64,000 nt of DNA from the NCBI GenBank assembly GCA_005784505.1, contig VCAZ01000046.1:2484001-2548000 (forward strand), read 5' to 3'. A model generated the notes under the pieces. It had not been told where the DNA came from. It ran no database searches and saw only the letters and a list, made by a program, of their open reading frames with translations. Positions 13,256 to 25,989 of the stretch are shown here, in pieces. Every line of letters begins with the position of its first letter. Position 1 is the first letter of the stretch. This stretch comes from Bagarius yarrelli. Taxonomy: Eukaryota > Chordata > Actinopteri > Siluriformes > Sisoridae. The translations under genes were made by a program, and so were the position numbers.

Positions 13256-14032
13256 ACATTTAACTATATAGCGCTCTTTAACAACAGAGAATGTCAGAGC
13301 AGTTTTACAGAAACAAATCAAATAAGACAATACAGTGAAAACTCACTGAAAACACTCAGTTAAGTTTAACTCGTATCTGTAAATTAAGAACCCCCAACTC
13401 AGTAGGCCAGAGGTGACAGCGGCAAAGAACCAAAACTCCATCAGTGACAAAATGGAGAAAAATACTTCCCAAAAACTCTCCAAAACCCAGCCTTGGAGTT
13501 TGTTTATTAGGCTTGCAGAACAACTACCCAATAAAGCATTGCAATAATTTAATCTTGAGGTCATGTATGTGTGAATTAACGTTTCTGCATTTAACATTGA
13601 GAGCACAGGTTGTAGTTAAGATACATTTATGAGATAGAAAAATGCATTTTACTAGAAATGTGGCTCGTAAAGGAAAGATTGCATCAAATAACACACCTAG
13701 GTTCCTAACTAATAACGAAGAATTGACAGTGCAGCCATTAAGTGTTATACAGTGATCTTTATTATTACACGCAGAGATTTTAGGTCTGATAACTAACACC
13801 TCTGTTTTTTTACAGAATTTAGCAATAAGAATTTACTCATTATCCAGTTTTTTATATCGACTATGCATTCCGTTTTTCAAATTGATAAGTTCCGTGGGAC
13901 TGCGATGAAATATAGAGCCAAGTGTCATTAGCATAGCAGTGAAAGCTAACACAGTGTTTCCTAATAATATCGCCCAAGGATAGCATGTTAAGTGTAAAAA
14001 GTAACGGTCCTAGTACTGAGCCTTGATTTTTA
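13256..14032 (-). pseudogene. L2/CR1-like LINE relic with reverse-transcriptase remnants
   Basis: On the minus strand from 14032 the translation gives QGSVLGPLLF, then CYANDTWLYISS, the reverse-transcriptase active-site region with the usual YADDT reading YANDT. After frame shifts follow NLGVLFD and AETLIHTYMTSRLNYCNALL, both typical of the C-terminal part of fish LINE ORF2. The frame then falls, through a deletion near 13490, into the 3' untranslated region (ctccatttttgtcactgatgg-like) and the end 'agcgctatatag' near 13266. Several shifts and stops make it inactive. Confidence 0.85.
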
Positions 14033-14403
14033 AAATGTTTTATTGCTATACATTTACACAGACATACAACAGTATTTATTATACAGAAAAGTTCTACATT
14101 TTAAATAGCAAAGTGGACTGTGATGTTTCTGTGACTTGTAACAGACGTATGATGGAACACTGGGACATAATAGACTAATTTATTTGTAAACCCAATGTTC
14201 CTTACTAGATTGTTGCTGTTATTAAAATTAGGAAGCCTATTAACACGTGTGCCTTCTTTCAGCTGGAAAACAATATTTTGGTGTATTTTACTTTCTGGTT
14301 AAAATATCATAATATAAGTTTCTTTGCAAGGAATTGCTAGTCCAACACAGTCCAAACATTTACTTTATGCAGATTTAGCAACCTCGGGCATGCTATTTTG
14401 CAC

Positions 14404-14430
14404 ACCCTTTTAATTGCAAATTAAAAGGGT
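14404..14430. other. Perfect 12-bp palindromic hairpin
   Basis: acccttttaatt, a 3-nt spacer gca, then its reverse complement aattaaaagggt. Short and AT-rich; no function assigned. Confidence 0.7.
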
Positions 14431-15615
14431 AATGTGTCATTCTAAGATGTGAAATGAACATTATTTTATTTTGTTGTTTTATTTTGTTGTTTGCTTGTGG
14501 AAAGAGCAGCATTCTTTTGTTAAAATATTATGTGTCAGCTTTTGGCTGGAATTTGGAAGGTCTATTGGAGAGCTGATGATAAAACTGTGATACCTGATAG
14601 AACTGCTGATGAAACAGTTGATAAATCTCTCCTCATATTTATGTTGCCCAACTTTTTAAAAAGAATATAGACATATATAAGTTCTAATATAACACATAAA
14701 ACATTTAAAATGCTTTAGTTCATGAACACTTTGAGTGTCAAAATAAGCAGCAATTTCACACAGACAGGATTTGTAGTCTATAAAGCTTAGACCAGTAAAT
14801 AGAAAATGTTTGAACTAATTGATATTGTGAAAGTGCTTTCTAAAGCTTTGTGGAATAATTTACACCAGACAAAATGGCAAGCATGAAGGTAGCACAAATA
14901 TCGACTAAAAGGTTACTAAAGTTGTTTACAACACCTAAAGGGCACAGCCAGTTGTAAGGTAGTCTCAGCCTCAGACGTCATGCCCACAGACCATTGGCTG
15001 AATGTGTGATGTATACGGCATGCTTAGCTGGAAACGCTTCAGGAGTTTCTATGTTGCCCTTTGATTGGTTAAAGTGTACAGGATTTCCAGGAGAAGTGTG
15101 TGCCTTGGAAACAAGCCAAAGTGCCCTGATCGAAGAAGTAAGCTGTTGTTTTATATTAGTGGCAATGAGCATTAATCAAGATGATGATTAGATGCTGAAT
15201 TCTTAAAAGTATGCAATGTTCCCAGTTATTGTAAAGACATTTCCACGGCCTTTAAACAAAACATCATTGTTTGTTTTACTTGTCAGTCATATGTCTCCTT
15301 TGGTGGACCTTAGCTATTTAAAGTGGCCAAGGTTCCTATACTTTTTACTGTCAGACTAGTTGTAAGGTTGCACAACAGTCGCTAATCTGACTAATGCTGT
15401 CTAAATGCTATCCACTTGTGGAATGTTTTAATTGAAACGTGAATTTTTTTCCACCAAAGAGTTTAGGGAATAGATCTAGAACATATATTTTTGTGAAAAT
15501 CCAGACTGAAGCAGAATCTTAAACCACACACCTATTTACTATTCTACAAATTATTTTATGTTTCTTAATGATAAACAATAAAACAATTGCTGATTTAACA
15601 TTATATTGAACAGAT

Positions 15616-15661
15616 TTACATTTATGGCATTTGGCATGCACCCTTACCCAAAGAGACTTTC
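15616..15661 (-). repeat. SINE tail fragment
   Basis: Only the end of the SINE tail (acatttatggcatttggcat) followed by cacccttacccaaagagact. Confidence 0.7.
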
Positions 15662-16184
15662 TCTTTGCCAGATCTTGATGTGTTCTATCTGGTATCTGTA
15701 ATATTTTATCTGCTATCTATAGTTATACAGGTTATTTATATAATGATTTGCCACAGTTTATATCCTCTCCTGGTTTTACACAGATCTGATTAATTATCAT
15801 AAAGGCTTTTAATGATTTATTAAGGACAGAATACAGTTGCATAAATACCTTTATATCTGTGGTGTGATAAATGTCATATCAACAGTTGCATTTGTAGTTG
15901 CACTATTTTTTGCTGTTAAATATTAAATGTACAACATTTTAATGTCTGGGATGGTCAGAAGAAATATAGACATTTTATATCTAAAAAGTTTATTATTTAT
16001 TTTTAAATATTATCATCGAACCTACCTAATTAGGACCCTAAACCATACCAAAACACTTAGCCACCTGTCACTATGTATTATTAGTACAATTCAGGCCTTT
16101 AAATAGTAATATAATAGTAGCTGCCATTGAAGGAAGTATGTCTAAATGCTCTGGAAATATAAAAATTTGAAGACCTTTTATCAA

Positions 16185-16231
16185 AGTTGTCCTAAAACAA
16201 AAATAATACCCATTCTTGTCTTAGGACAACT
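16185..16231. other. Inverted repeat with 11-bp perfect arms
   Basis: agttgtcctaa at 16185-16195 pairs perfectly with ttaggacaact at 16221-16231; a few inner bases can pair further. The loop is 25 nt. Confidence 0.75.
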
Positions 16232-18708
16232 GTAGTGAATTTTTTTTGATCCACTTCAAATGTTGTCTGTATTTTAAGGCAAACGTTGTCTGTATTTTAG
16301 AGCTGTTTGCATGCTGTTTCTTACATGAAATAGGCAAATTTGTAAAAGTTTATATTAAGCTATGCACGGCACATTCTAAACATAAATCTACTTTTCTGTA
16401 ATACCTACAAAGTAAAAGTGTTCACACCCTGACCACCTTTATGGACTTAATTAAGACAGCATTCCCTTTTTACAGCTTTTTAGCAGTTCACCTAATTTAG
16501 CTCATGGGAGGAAAAAAAAACATTTGACTGAAAGTTAATTTGAGAGAAATGACAAGGTGCAAGCTACTAGATAAAAATACTTCAAAGGTAAAACGGAACG
16601 ATAAAGAATGTCATTTTACCTAATAGGATTACTCGGTTACAAAAATTATTATCGCAGACGTCCCTCCTACATGCTAGTTAGACGTTCTGCAAAAAAAAAG
16701 GTTCAGTTGAGATGGTTTTGTGGCTAAGCGCCAAGATTGAGTTTAATCTTTCTTTAACATTATGCAAATGCATTCCTAATCCATGACAGTTTATCCTAGC
16801 CAATGAGGTCAGTGCCTTTGCATCTAAGCATATGATTTCCACTTCACCAGTAGCTATTCGATGTGATTCTCCTCAGAATATTTCATTATTGGTTTCCCGT
16901 GAACATAATTTTTTCTGTGTGTTAAAGGTTCATTATGTCTTGCCAATGGGAAGGGAAGGGAGGGCGTTATCCAGAGGGCTGAATTAAAGCCTCTTCTAGG
17001 TCTGTGGGGAATGTGAATGACACACACTATTCTCGGTTACCTGCGGTGATATTGCAGGTATGGCTAATTGATTCTATGTCAGACATTTTACAATAATCAC
17101 TAGCGTAAAGCAGGAGAAGGATATCCAGCTATGAGATTAAGGGCAATCGGCAACAGACACAGAGCTGAATGTGAATAGTTGCCTGTATAATCTAATATAA
17201 TAGCTGTGAAGAGCACAATGAAGGTAAATTACAACATTTACTTATGAGCAATGCTTCAAAAATGCGGATAAATGGATTAAAACCCAGCGAACAACAAGAA
17301 TTAGATATCTTAATTGAATTGTCGCTGTACCTAGATCTAGAAAATCTGAAGGTTAGCTGAAGGAGGTCAGCACTTTAGACTTTTTATCATATTTGTCAAA
17401 CCATTTATGCACATTTAGCAGTGTGGCAAGGCGCAGTTTTCTTGCTGAAAAACGCACTAAAAAACTACTCCAACAACACATTATACTTTTCTTTGCTTCA
17501 GACATGCTGATATGCAATTTAAATTGTCTTTATCAAGTTTTCTCCTCATTTCCTTTCAGGCCAGATATTGCAGGTTGCAGCTCTGATGGTCCTGTTAGGA
17601 TAAGTATACAGAACAATTTTAGCTTTTCCACAGCACGAGATTACAGATAAAAAAAAAAGATAAGCAGATGTTAAAATGAAACATAAAAATGGGTAATGTA
17701 GGGATAAAAGAAAGATACACCAGGTCTAAGCTTGCTTTTTAAGCTTCTTATATTGCAGAGTCATAGCTCAAATTTGTGCCTTTGAAGGAAAGCTCTAAAT
17801 TGCTATTAATGGGAGATTTATTTCAGTGTGTTACGGGGTGATTTAAAGTTCTATCTCCTGTGAACAATGTCTTACAGTAATGGGCCAGACAGAGGTCCAT
17901 TAAACCAATGAGCCTGTTAAGTGTCACTACATTATGCTTTAAGCATAAAGGAGGCAGGTAAAACAGCAACATCAACTACAGTAAGGTACTTTATGCTACT
18001 GTAGCACTTTAGCATCCAGTTAGCTGGACAATATTGCACCTGTCTGTGTACAATACCGGTGAGTAATAATAGATTTACTGATACCCACTTAATTATCTTT
18101 TCAATCAAAACTAAGTAAGCAGAGCATGGATTTGGTACAGAGAGTATTTTTCATTACTGTTTGCTATCTGTTACAGAGTATGCCACAGGGACTTACTGAT
18201 TATTACACACATTTGAAACTATTTTTCATTATCTATGGCCTGGGTAAAACCTTTCATAAATAATAATAATAAAACCTTTGGGGGAAAAAAATGAGCTTGA
18301 AATGAGCCTTTCAGTGTCAATCCAAGTTTTCCGAGTATGTCATAATAGAAAAATTGGCTATACCAAACACTGACTTTGGAAAGTGTATGTCTGCTTAAAA
18401 ACAATAGGTACCACTTTTAAATTCTGTTATATAATTCATTAGATATTGCCATATCTGCTTTGTATAAAATTAAGCTTACTGAAGGGGTGTTTTTCTTGTC
18501 TTTACACATGCTTTTATAAGGTGGGATTGTAATTTCTGCAGATGATATACACAAATTCTAAATGCATTGGACAGATTCGCACCGTTGGCATTTTTCAAGC
18601 ATTCAGCTTTAAAGTGCCTGGACAGTTCTTGTTACAGCAGTTTTATTGTAGTGTTCTTTTGTAAAACAGCTTTTTATATAAGCTTTTTAGTACTGTATAC
18701 TAGAAGTA

Positions 18709-18902
18709 GGGAAGTGATAGTGCAGTGGTTAAGGTGTTGGACTGCTAACTGGAAGATTGTGGGTTCGATTCTGAGCATCACCAAGTTATCACTGCTAAGC
18801 CCTTGAGCAAGGTCATTAACCCTCAATTGCTCAGTTGTATTAAAAGTGATGGATGTAAGTCGCTCTGGATAAGGGCGTGTGCCAAATGCAGTAAATGTAA
18901 AT
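18709..18902 (+). repeat. tRNA-derived SINE, near full length
   Basis: This is the best copy in the window. The tRNA-like head has an A-box-like segment (gcagtggttaaggtgttgga) and a B-box-like segment (gtgggttcgattctg). A core follows (ttgagcaaggtcattaaccc, then tcaattgctcag). The tail is gtaagtcgctctggataagg followed by gcgtgtgccaaatgc. Active copies of such elements are transcribed by RNA polymerase III and moved by a partner LINE. Confidence 0.9.
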
Positions 18903-19782
18903 ATACCCATGCATTATCTATATACACAGTTACTTTATATGACAGTGGGGGTTGGATGAGGGGATTGGCCCTGGGTACAATTTGACGGTAAAGAAAAATC
19001 ATTTTTTTATCCAATCATGTTAATGTTGTTGGTTAGTGTGCAATTTTTGTATAAAAGTATTTTCACCCCACTTCTTCTTCTTGTTTTTGATACATTCCTC
19101 TAACATTTTCTAATTGTGCTCACGTAGCTTTCTTGTTGCTGTTTTAACTCTGAAGCTGATGGAATATGTTGTTTTTCAATCTAATCTGCACTGCCTAAAT
19201 AATGATAAGCCATATGTTTTAGTTCCAGGGCTTGAGGCTGCTGACAAGACAGTTTAAATTAAACAGATCACACATAGACATAATCCATTACGCTGCTTTA
19301 AAGCACAACCACTTAAAAAAAAAGGCTGTCAATAATCGTTGCATGATACAACAGTTTGATCAACAAACGGATTCCAGCCACTAAACTAGGTCACCTAGAA
19401 AACCTCCAATGCTGTGTAGGAATGTGAAAACTGCTGATGGTTCTGTTGTGTCATTCCGATAATTTCCAAACCAAAAGTCTTGCCTTTTATGTTTCAGCTA
19501 TTTTAGCACTTTTTTAAATACAATTTTCAATTGTTATGGCTACATGATAAACATTTTACCTTGCAAATCAACATGTAGAAGCTAACGTCTTTACGTACCT
19601 GACGCTTCACTAACTGAACCTAATGACTACACTGGCAAAGATTAAATACACAAAACCTAATGATGCCGATAAGATAAATGAACCGAGTGATTCCGATAAA
19701 ATAAATGAACTGACAATTGCGATCGTGACATTTCTCTAATAACTATAATCTAACAGGTGTAAAAAAAAACAAAAAACATAGT

Positions 19783-19965
19783 TACATTTACGGTATATGC
19801 CCTTAAATTTATACGAAGCAACATTATTCTCTGTTATACAACTGACCATATGAGGGTTAAGGGCATTACTCAGGGCCCCGAGTGGTAGCTTGCTGGTGCT
19901 GGGAATCGAATCACGGTCTTTAAATTAGTAGACCAACACCTTAACCACTGCGCTATCACTTCCTC
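19783..19965 (-). repeat. tRNA-derived SINE, near full length, degraded tail
   Basis: On the minus strand the head (gaagtgatagcgcagtggtt, then aaggtgttggtc) and core are clear. The gcgactta part of the tail is altered. Confidence 0.88.
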
Positions 19966-20400
19966 TTCATTGAACATTAATTGCAAGGGAAAAGCATAAA
20001 TCTTTTTATTTTAAATGTATGTTTTTTTTTTTTTTTTTTAGCAAATTACAGATTGGGGTCTCTTAATAATGACTTCATAGGAATAGGAGTACTGAAGCTG
20101 TTTATTTATTTATTTTTTATTTTTTTTAAGAATTGTTGACTAATTCATGCATGTTGGCTTTTCATATAAAAATTACTGTATAATAAAAATCTGTATTGTG
20201 TTAAATGAGGTATAGTATAATGAAGTTGTATAAGTAATTAAGTCATGCAGAGATTTTAAATTAAAAATGCCTTTGATCTATTCAAGTATAAAAAATTTAA
20301 AAATACTTCATAAAATTGACTTAAAGTACAGGCTTGCACAGACATTGGTGGAAAAAACATTAAGCCATCTTTATATAAATCTATGCTTAAAATAGTTTTT

Positions 20401-20535
20401 TTATTCATTCATTCAATCATTTATTCATACATTCTCTGTTTATTCATTTATTAATTAATTAATTCATTCATTTATTCTTCAATACGCTGTCCAGCTCTTG
20501 GGTAGGTTTGCAGTTGATCTGAAGTCTATTCTAGA
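20401..20535. repeat. ATTC-rich degraded repeat
   Basis: Imperfect 'attcattc' repeats pass into ctgtccagctcttgggtagg, resembling an old copy of the repeat family inserted at 57.3 kb. Confidence 0.45.
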
Positions 20536-20719
20536 CACCAGACAGAAATACAGTCATGATTCTTACAAAAAGTGTATTTTTCCAGAACCACAGACAAAAG
20601 CACCTCTAATTAAGTTACATTGATTACCCCCCAACACACACACACACACACGTTCCCGCTTGATTTACTACTTTTCTCTGATCTTGGTTCACTATCTACT
20701 GGATGATGCATTCCATTTA

Positions 20720-21310
20720 TTGCCTTACTGCCACAGTGCATGCTGTGGAGCAGGTTTCAAAGGAAATTAGCTGTAAATAATCATCATTGTAAATAATTAC
20801 AAATCCATATACACAATGCATGCAGTGAAATGCTTTTCTGATTGTCTGCATCATAAACAAAGAATGAAAAGAATAAAATAGACTTAAAATAAAATGACAA
20901 TAAAATTGAATTATACAAGTTAATATAAAAGGAATATAAAAATCTAAGATATGAAAGCAAATCGGTGGCAGAACATTATGACTATTGTGTTCAGATGTGT
21001 GCAATTCTGTGCAATTGTAGTGCAATATATGTTGTTCAAAGTCTAAATTGTAAAAAAAAATTCTTGTTCAGATGTTCAAAAGACCTGCATGCAAAGTATC
21101 TTTTCATTCTCTTTGTGTTTTCAGTGAATGGAAGTGGTCACTGACAAAACAAACTGAAGAGTCTATATTTCGGACATAGTTTGCTGTTTTTTCAGCTTTG
21201 ACTCAGAAGCGCTTGCTGTAGATAGATTCCAGGTCAGGGAACTGGTGGATAGCTCATCTATCCTGCATGGTGCTGTTTCTGGACCAGGCTTTGATGCTTC
21301 CTGTCAGGAT
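20720..21310 (-). pseudogene. LINE relic, C-terminal reverse-transcriptase end and 3' region
   Basis: On the minus strand 21240-21310 reads ILTGSIKAWSRNSTMQDR and the following frame reads FPDLESIYSKRF. Together these match the tail of CR1/L2-type LINE ORF2 proteins. The downstream part (to 20720) resembles a degraded LINE 3' region. Heavily mutated. Confidence 0.7.
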
Positions 21311-21861
21311 CTGCCCACTGATGCAGGTGTAAGGTGAAATTGGGAGTGTATTATATGCATGTAGACTGATGCAGATGTTTGACATGTGTATGTTAAAGGG
21401 ACTAACAGGTGGGAGTTTTTGTCTGTGCAGCTGAAGATGATTCATTTGTTTTAATGTAGGACTGATGCAGATTTGTTCCCATGGCATTTAGTGCAAAGAA
21501 AATTGCTTTAATGCAATGAAGCCATTATGTTTTATAGACTGTTATTAAAGAAGCATGACTTTGCATGTAAACCTCTGAAATGTAACGGTTTGATGTAGCT
21601 ATACCATAAAGTATTCATCAGACAATGTTAGCGAGAGAAGTTTTAGATAAATTTTAGATGAAGATGGATTACTTTATACATCTCTTCTGGTTAAAGGAAG
21701 TGGAATTCTCCTGAAATAGCTACTTTAAAATTCTAGATGTGGTGAGATATAACCTCTAGCATTACAGCCACGTACACCTTGTATGTACAAATAATGTTTT
21801 TATGTAAAATTATTCTATTAGGCTATAAAATGACAGTTTTGTTGTTTTTTTTATAATTAAG

Positions 21862-22753
21862 CAGTTGCAAAAATTCCTGATTAGGCACTTAATGACAAGT
21901 GCAGTTGACATAAAATTAAAATGCAGAAAGCCTATTTCATTTCAAATTATAATAATTGTAGTCCATATTCATCACTGAGTTATAATTATGATGGAAATAT
22001 GGCTGGTGTGTTTCGATTTTGCAAATGATCTCTATAATCACACATGAAGTATGACCAATTTATATATCATCTTCTAAAGCCACAGCAATAAACACTCACT
22101 TTGCTTGTCTCAGTCAGTAAACTATATATTAATTAAATCAGCAATTATATATTATATACATCACATAAAAGTAAACACAAGAATCTCTGAGTTTTTTCAC
22201 CCAAAAACTGATGAAAAAACTGTATGTACATGCTTTTGTAAACTTTTATCTGTCGTTTACTGTAAAAGGATGTCTGCTAAACAACATAGTTGCTTATATC
22301 TATTGCTTCATATTTGGTGACTTTCTGTTAATAGATTCGAATGGAAATTCTGTTTAAAACACTACAATACAAAACTCCTCTATGCTTTCCATTGTGTTTT
22401 TCTGTCAGGGATTTCTTGCGTCATCGGAAACACAAGCTATTTTTTTGCAGTTTTACTGATAAAATGCCTGCGGTGATAAAAAAGCAACATGTTTCAGTTT
22501 GATAATGTATGCTAAGCTAAAATCGACTTGCTTAGCAATTAGGGCCTCCCATATTAACATTCTGCAAAATGGATTACCTCACAAAACTCTCAGTTACCTT
22601 TTTACCTGATAAACAAAGACGCACTGAAATCCTCCACCACTACCATCAGGTGCAATATCACTGCAGATGCACTGCAGCATGAATAAAGAGAGCACACTGA
22701 CTGCTGTACTGAAACAAGTGATTAATGAGCTCCAGATTATAGTAGACTCTGTT
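21862..22753. other. Intronic duplicated segment, copy A
   Basis: Non-repeat sequence sharing four ungapped cores with a second segment ~4 kb downstream: 21862-21903, 22498-22551, 22645-22690 and 22731-22753. Core 2 holds an 8-bp stem (22510-22517 with 22530-22537) around a 12-nt loop. Core 4 follows a homeodomain-like attaatgagc. No coding potential. Possibly a duplicated regulatory element of the receptor gene; function unproven. Confidence 0.7.
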
Positions 22754-22769
22754 GCAGGGATAGATTAAC

Positions 22770-25500
22770 GAAAAAGGCAGGTAAGCAGCCACTTACAGTC
22801 CCAGGAAACCAGGGGGCCTTCAACAAATACCCAGACTTTTACAGTATATAAAGCAGGTATAGCATATTAGTTTTCTATCATATTTTGTATTGTTAGAATA
22901 TAACCAATAAAGCGGTAGTATTACATCATTCTGAATATGCCTACTTCACGTCATAGATCAGTTCATTAGTTATGCACCTACATCAGAAGCTCAAGGTTAG
23001 AAAGTTACTGCAGATAGGCAGAGACAGTTAAGACTTAAAAAAGCAAGCGACAATTTGCAAGATTAAGCATATCATGAAAAACAGCTACCACAGACGAAAG
23101 CCAACTTAGTCAGTGCTTCTCCTGCACCTGCAGCAACATCTCTACCTCTAGACACAGGAGTGTGTTCAATTGCAAACACGACAAACACAGTCCTAATTAG
23201 TGACAATTCTGCTTTTTGGTTAAAATATTTGTCACTTACTATAGCAGCTTTTTTGCTAACAGCAATTTGCAGTGTGGCCCTATTCTGTGTAGGATTTTCT
23301 GTAATATAAAACTGTATTTAGGTTTTTTAAATAATTAGTTTGTAAATTTATTTTTTAAATTGTGAATTTATTTTTTAATTGTGAATTTAATTTTTTGTTA
23401 ACATTTAGGCTAGTTATTTATATGACACAGTTTTAAAAAAAGGAAAAAAGATTGATTGATTTGAGTAAGAAAGGAAATTGCAAAACAAGGGTTATAAAGT
23501 GTGCATATTAGGACTTTTGGGGCCCTATGCCTGAAATTACTTAGGGCCCCCAAATCAACAAGTCTGTCACTGCTCTGATCTGGTTGATGGTCTAGATTCT
23601 ATGTGCCGACACTAAGACAAATTTTCGATGTAGCCTGAGAACTAGATGATGCATAGAATCTGCTTTATACATTCTTTTGTTTATCTCTGATCCTGTTTGT
23701 GTGTCTTGCTAATCTGATCTACCAGTTGCCACTTTTTCTTATGAGGGTAGTGTGATACATAAAGAAGACATGAGACAGTGCATGAGAATTTATACTCCTT
23801 TCTCTAGTATTGGCAGGGATGCCCTGCTGCTGGGGGTTTGAGATACATGTTGGCCATAAATGTGTATGAGAATGTGCTTATGTGCATACTAAATGTCGAC
23901 CATATCAGCATAATTGAGAGTAATTATTGATTTCAACAAAACAAAAAAAATTGCAGATGTAGCTTTGCACAGGAAAGAATGTGTTTTTAGGATTTTTAAC
24001 AGAAAAATTTTACATTTTACCGTTTTGACGAACCTGCTTTATGGTTAAGAGCCCTGCTCAAGGGCCAAGCAGTGGCAGCTTGGTGGAACTGGGAATTAAA
24101 CCATTAAACCCATGAGAAAACACTTTTATTTTGCTTTGCACAGCAGTACTTTTGAAGATCTCTAGACATTTTAACACGGTTCATAACTATTGGTGCCCTG
24201 AGCAGGTTACTGGCTTTATCTAAAAGGAAGTTGCTTATCATATATGAATCTGCAAAAGCACATCAATTTAGAAGTCTTGGGATTTATCAACTTGTATTGC
24301 GTGCAGCTTTGCGAATGCACAAGTGATAAATAATTTCTGGTGCATACCAATGTATCTTTAGTATAAATTGAATTTTTTTTTGCCCTGGTTGATAAATGGG
24401 GCCCCCTGGTATGAAATGCTAATAATTTTTTAAAATTCTTTTGCGTCCTCTGTAACTGTATGCTAGAAAATCTCCTGGTGTTTATTCTTCATTTCATGCA
24501 GTAACTGTATTATATTATTCTCCTTGCATTAAATTAGAAACAGTTTACTTAAAACAACATGAATGAAACCTCTAAAAACAACAGCAAGAAAGACTAAAAA
24601 TGTTTTAAATGTACTTAAATTGAGTTTATTTAGTATTACATTCACAATTCACTTCTTAAAAAAGGATAGTCACGGAATTAAAACAAAAATGGGGAGACCT
24701 ATTAGAGTTTACATAACTGTCCAAAATAAACGATACCTTCTGAGAAAGGATGTGAAACTGATTTTAAATGTAGAAGTCTAAGAAAAAACTCTAAAGGAAA
24801 AACCTTTGAAAATCTGTTTTTATTAAAAATGCAATAAATCCAGAGAAATTAAACAAGGTATGTACCTGCTAAATCACTGACATAGCCTACAGAACTTTGT
24901 AGGCTGTGTGAGCTTTAAAAATGTTGATTCTCTGCATTTTAAAATAAGCCGTGAACTTCCTTTACAAAGCCTTTGTGTTCATTGATTCAGGTCTGTAGGT
25001 GCGAATATTGTTGTACCATGGTCAGCAATCTCCAGGGCCGTTGCTAGTAGGGTAATAGGTGGTGACACTGCCTGTGAGGCCCCAGAGAATCCAGCAGTTA
25101 TACTATTTAGATGATGATCATCTCGTGCAGCCTTAACAATTTGTATCCTAAATAAAGACATTGACTGTATTTATATTGTGTTAAGCACAAAACCACATCT
25201 TTCAGATTACAATGTCTGGTAGAATATCACTGGTGTCCCACAGAAAGGTTTGGCTGTACAGTATGTGTCAGATATAATATATGTTTAATCACTTCTTTAA
25301 TTACTGCATGAACTACTAATGATGTGAATGTGAATAAAAACAGTTAATCTCATAATTTGGGTCAGACTTGATTTCTGCTGATCAGGTTTACATGTAAAGA
25401 AATTCTCTTTAGTTAAAACCTCCTAAAACCGCAGTTAACGTAATCTGATAAGTGATTAAACATTTTTTGCAAAATAACCAATGTAGACTACGTAACAACA
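22770..25500 (+). other. Intronic stretch, mostly unassigned
   Basis: AT-rich. Contains a ~20-bp 'gtgaatttattttttaa' short tandem repeat near 23340-23395 and 'gggccc' words near 22810 and 23520 that may be repeat edges. A degraded SINE lies at 24.0 kb. No gene seen. Confidence 0.45.
24010..24112 (-). repeat. Degraded tRNA-derived SINE fragment
   Basis: Only the core (gagccctgctcaagggcc) and part of the B-box side (ggcagcttggtggaactggg) are recognisable. Confidence 0.7.
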
Positions 25501-25521
25501 AGATTTTGTAACAACCACCCG

Positions 25522-25567
<46 letters not shown>
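25522..25567. repeat. (CA)n microsatellite
   Basis: An uninterrupted run of about 23 CA units. Confidence 0.98.
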
Positions 25568-25569
<2 letters not shown>

Positions 25570-25989
25570 TTATATTTCCTCTACTCAACACGTTAATGAG
25601 AACAATTAGTTATTATACAAACCTCTAAAACTTGAATGATTTAAAACTGCAAAGTCATTGAGAATTCCCCAGAAAGTGTTGGGGGACACCTGAGTAGTTG
25701 GAAATAAACTTAAGATGAAGATAAATGACTTCCTACCTTTTTATAGCTGTTAAAGAAAGTGTGGCCTTGAGGAATTTTAAAACGCTTTCCTGAACAGCGA
25801 CCCTCTCACCACCACCACCCAAAAAAAAATTGCAGTTGTATAAAATATGCTTCAGTAATCTACTATAATTGAGACAGTTTGTCAATGCGAATGCTTTCTA
25901 TCAAGTTTTTATTATCATGATGCATACTTTATAAGTTGGCTGTTGAGATTTTAAAGCCTCTTGTGGCAAAATTAAAAAAACGGAACTGT

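Larger units (their letters stand above)
14040..18700 (+). other. Intronic stretch without named elements
   Basis: Apart from the small hairpins and one SINE-tail fragment described separately, I see no repeat or gene. 16700-17150 is non-repetitive and less AT-rich, with an octamer-like atgcaaat and gctaattgatt words, and could be conserved non-coding sequence. Confidence 0.45.

Noticed and set aside
18709..18790. Possible tRNA gene (A-box and B-box present)
   Set aside because: The acceptor and anticodon stems do not form and the same sequence is followed by the SINE core and tail in many copies.
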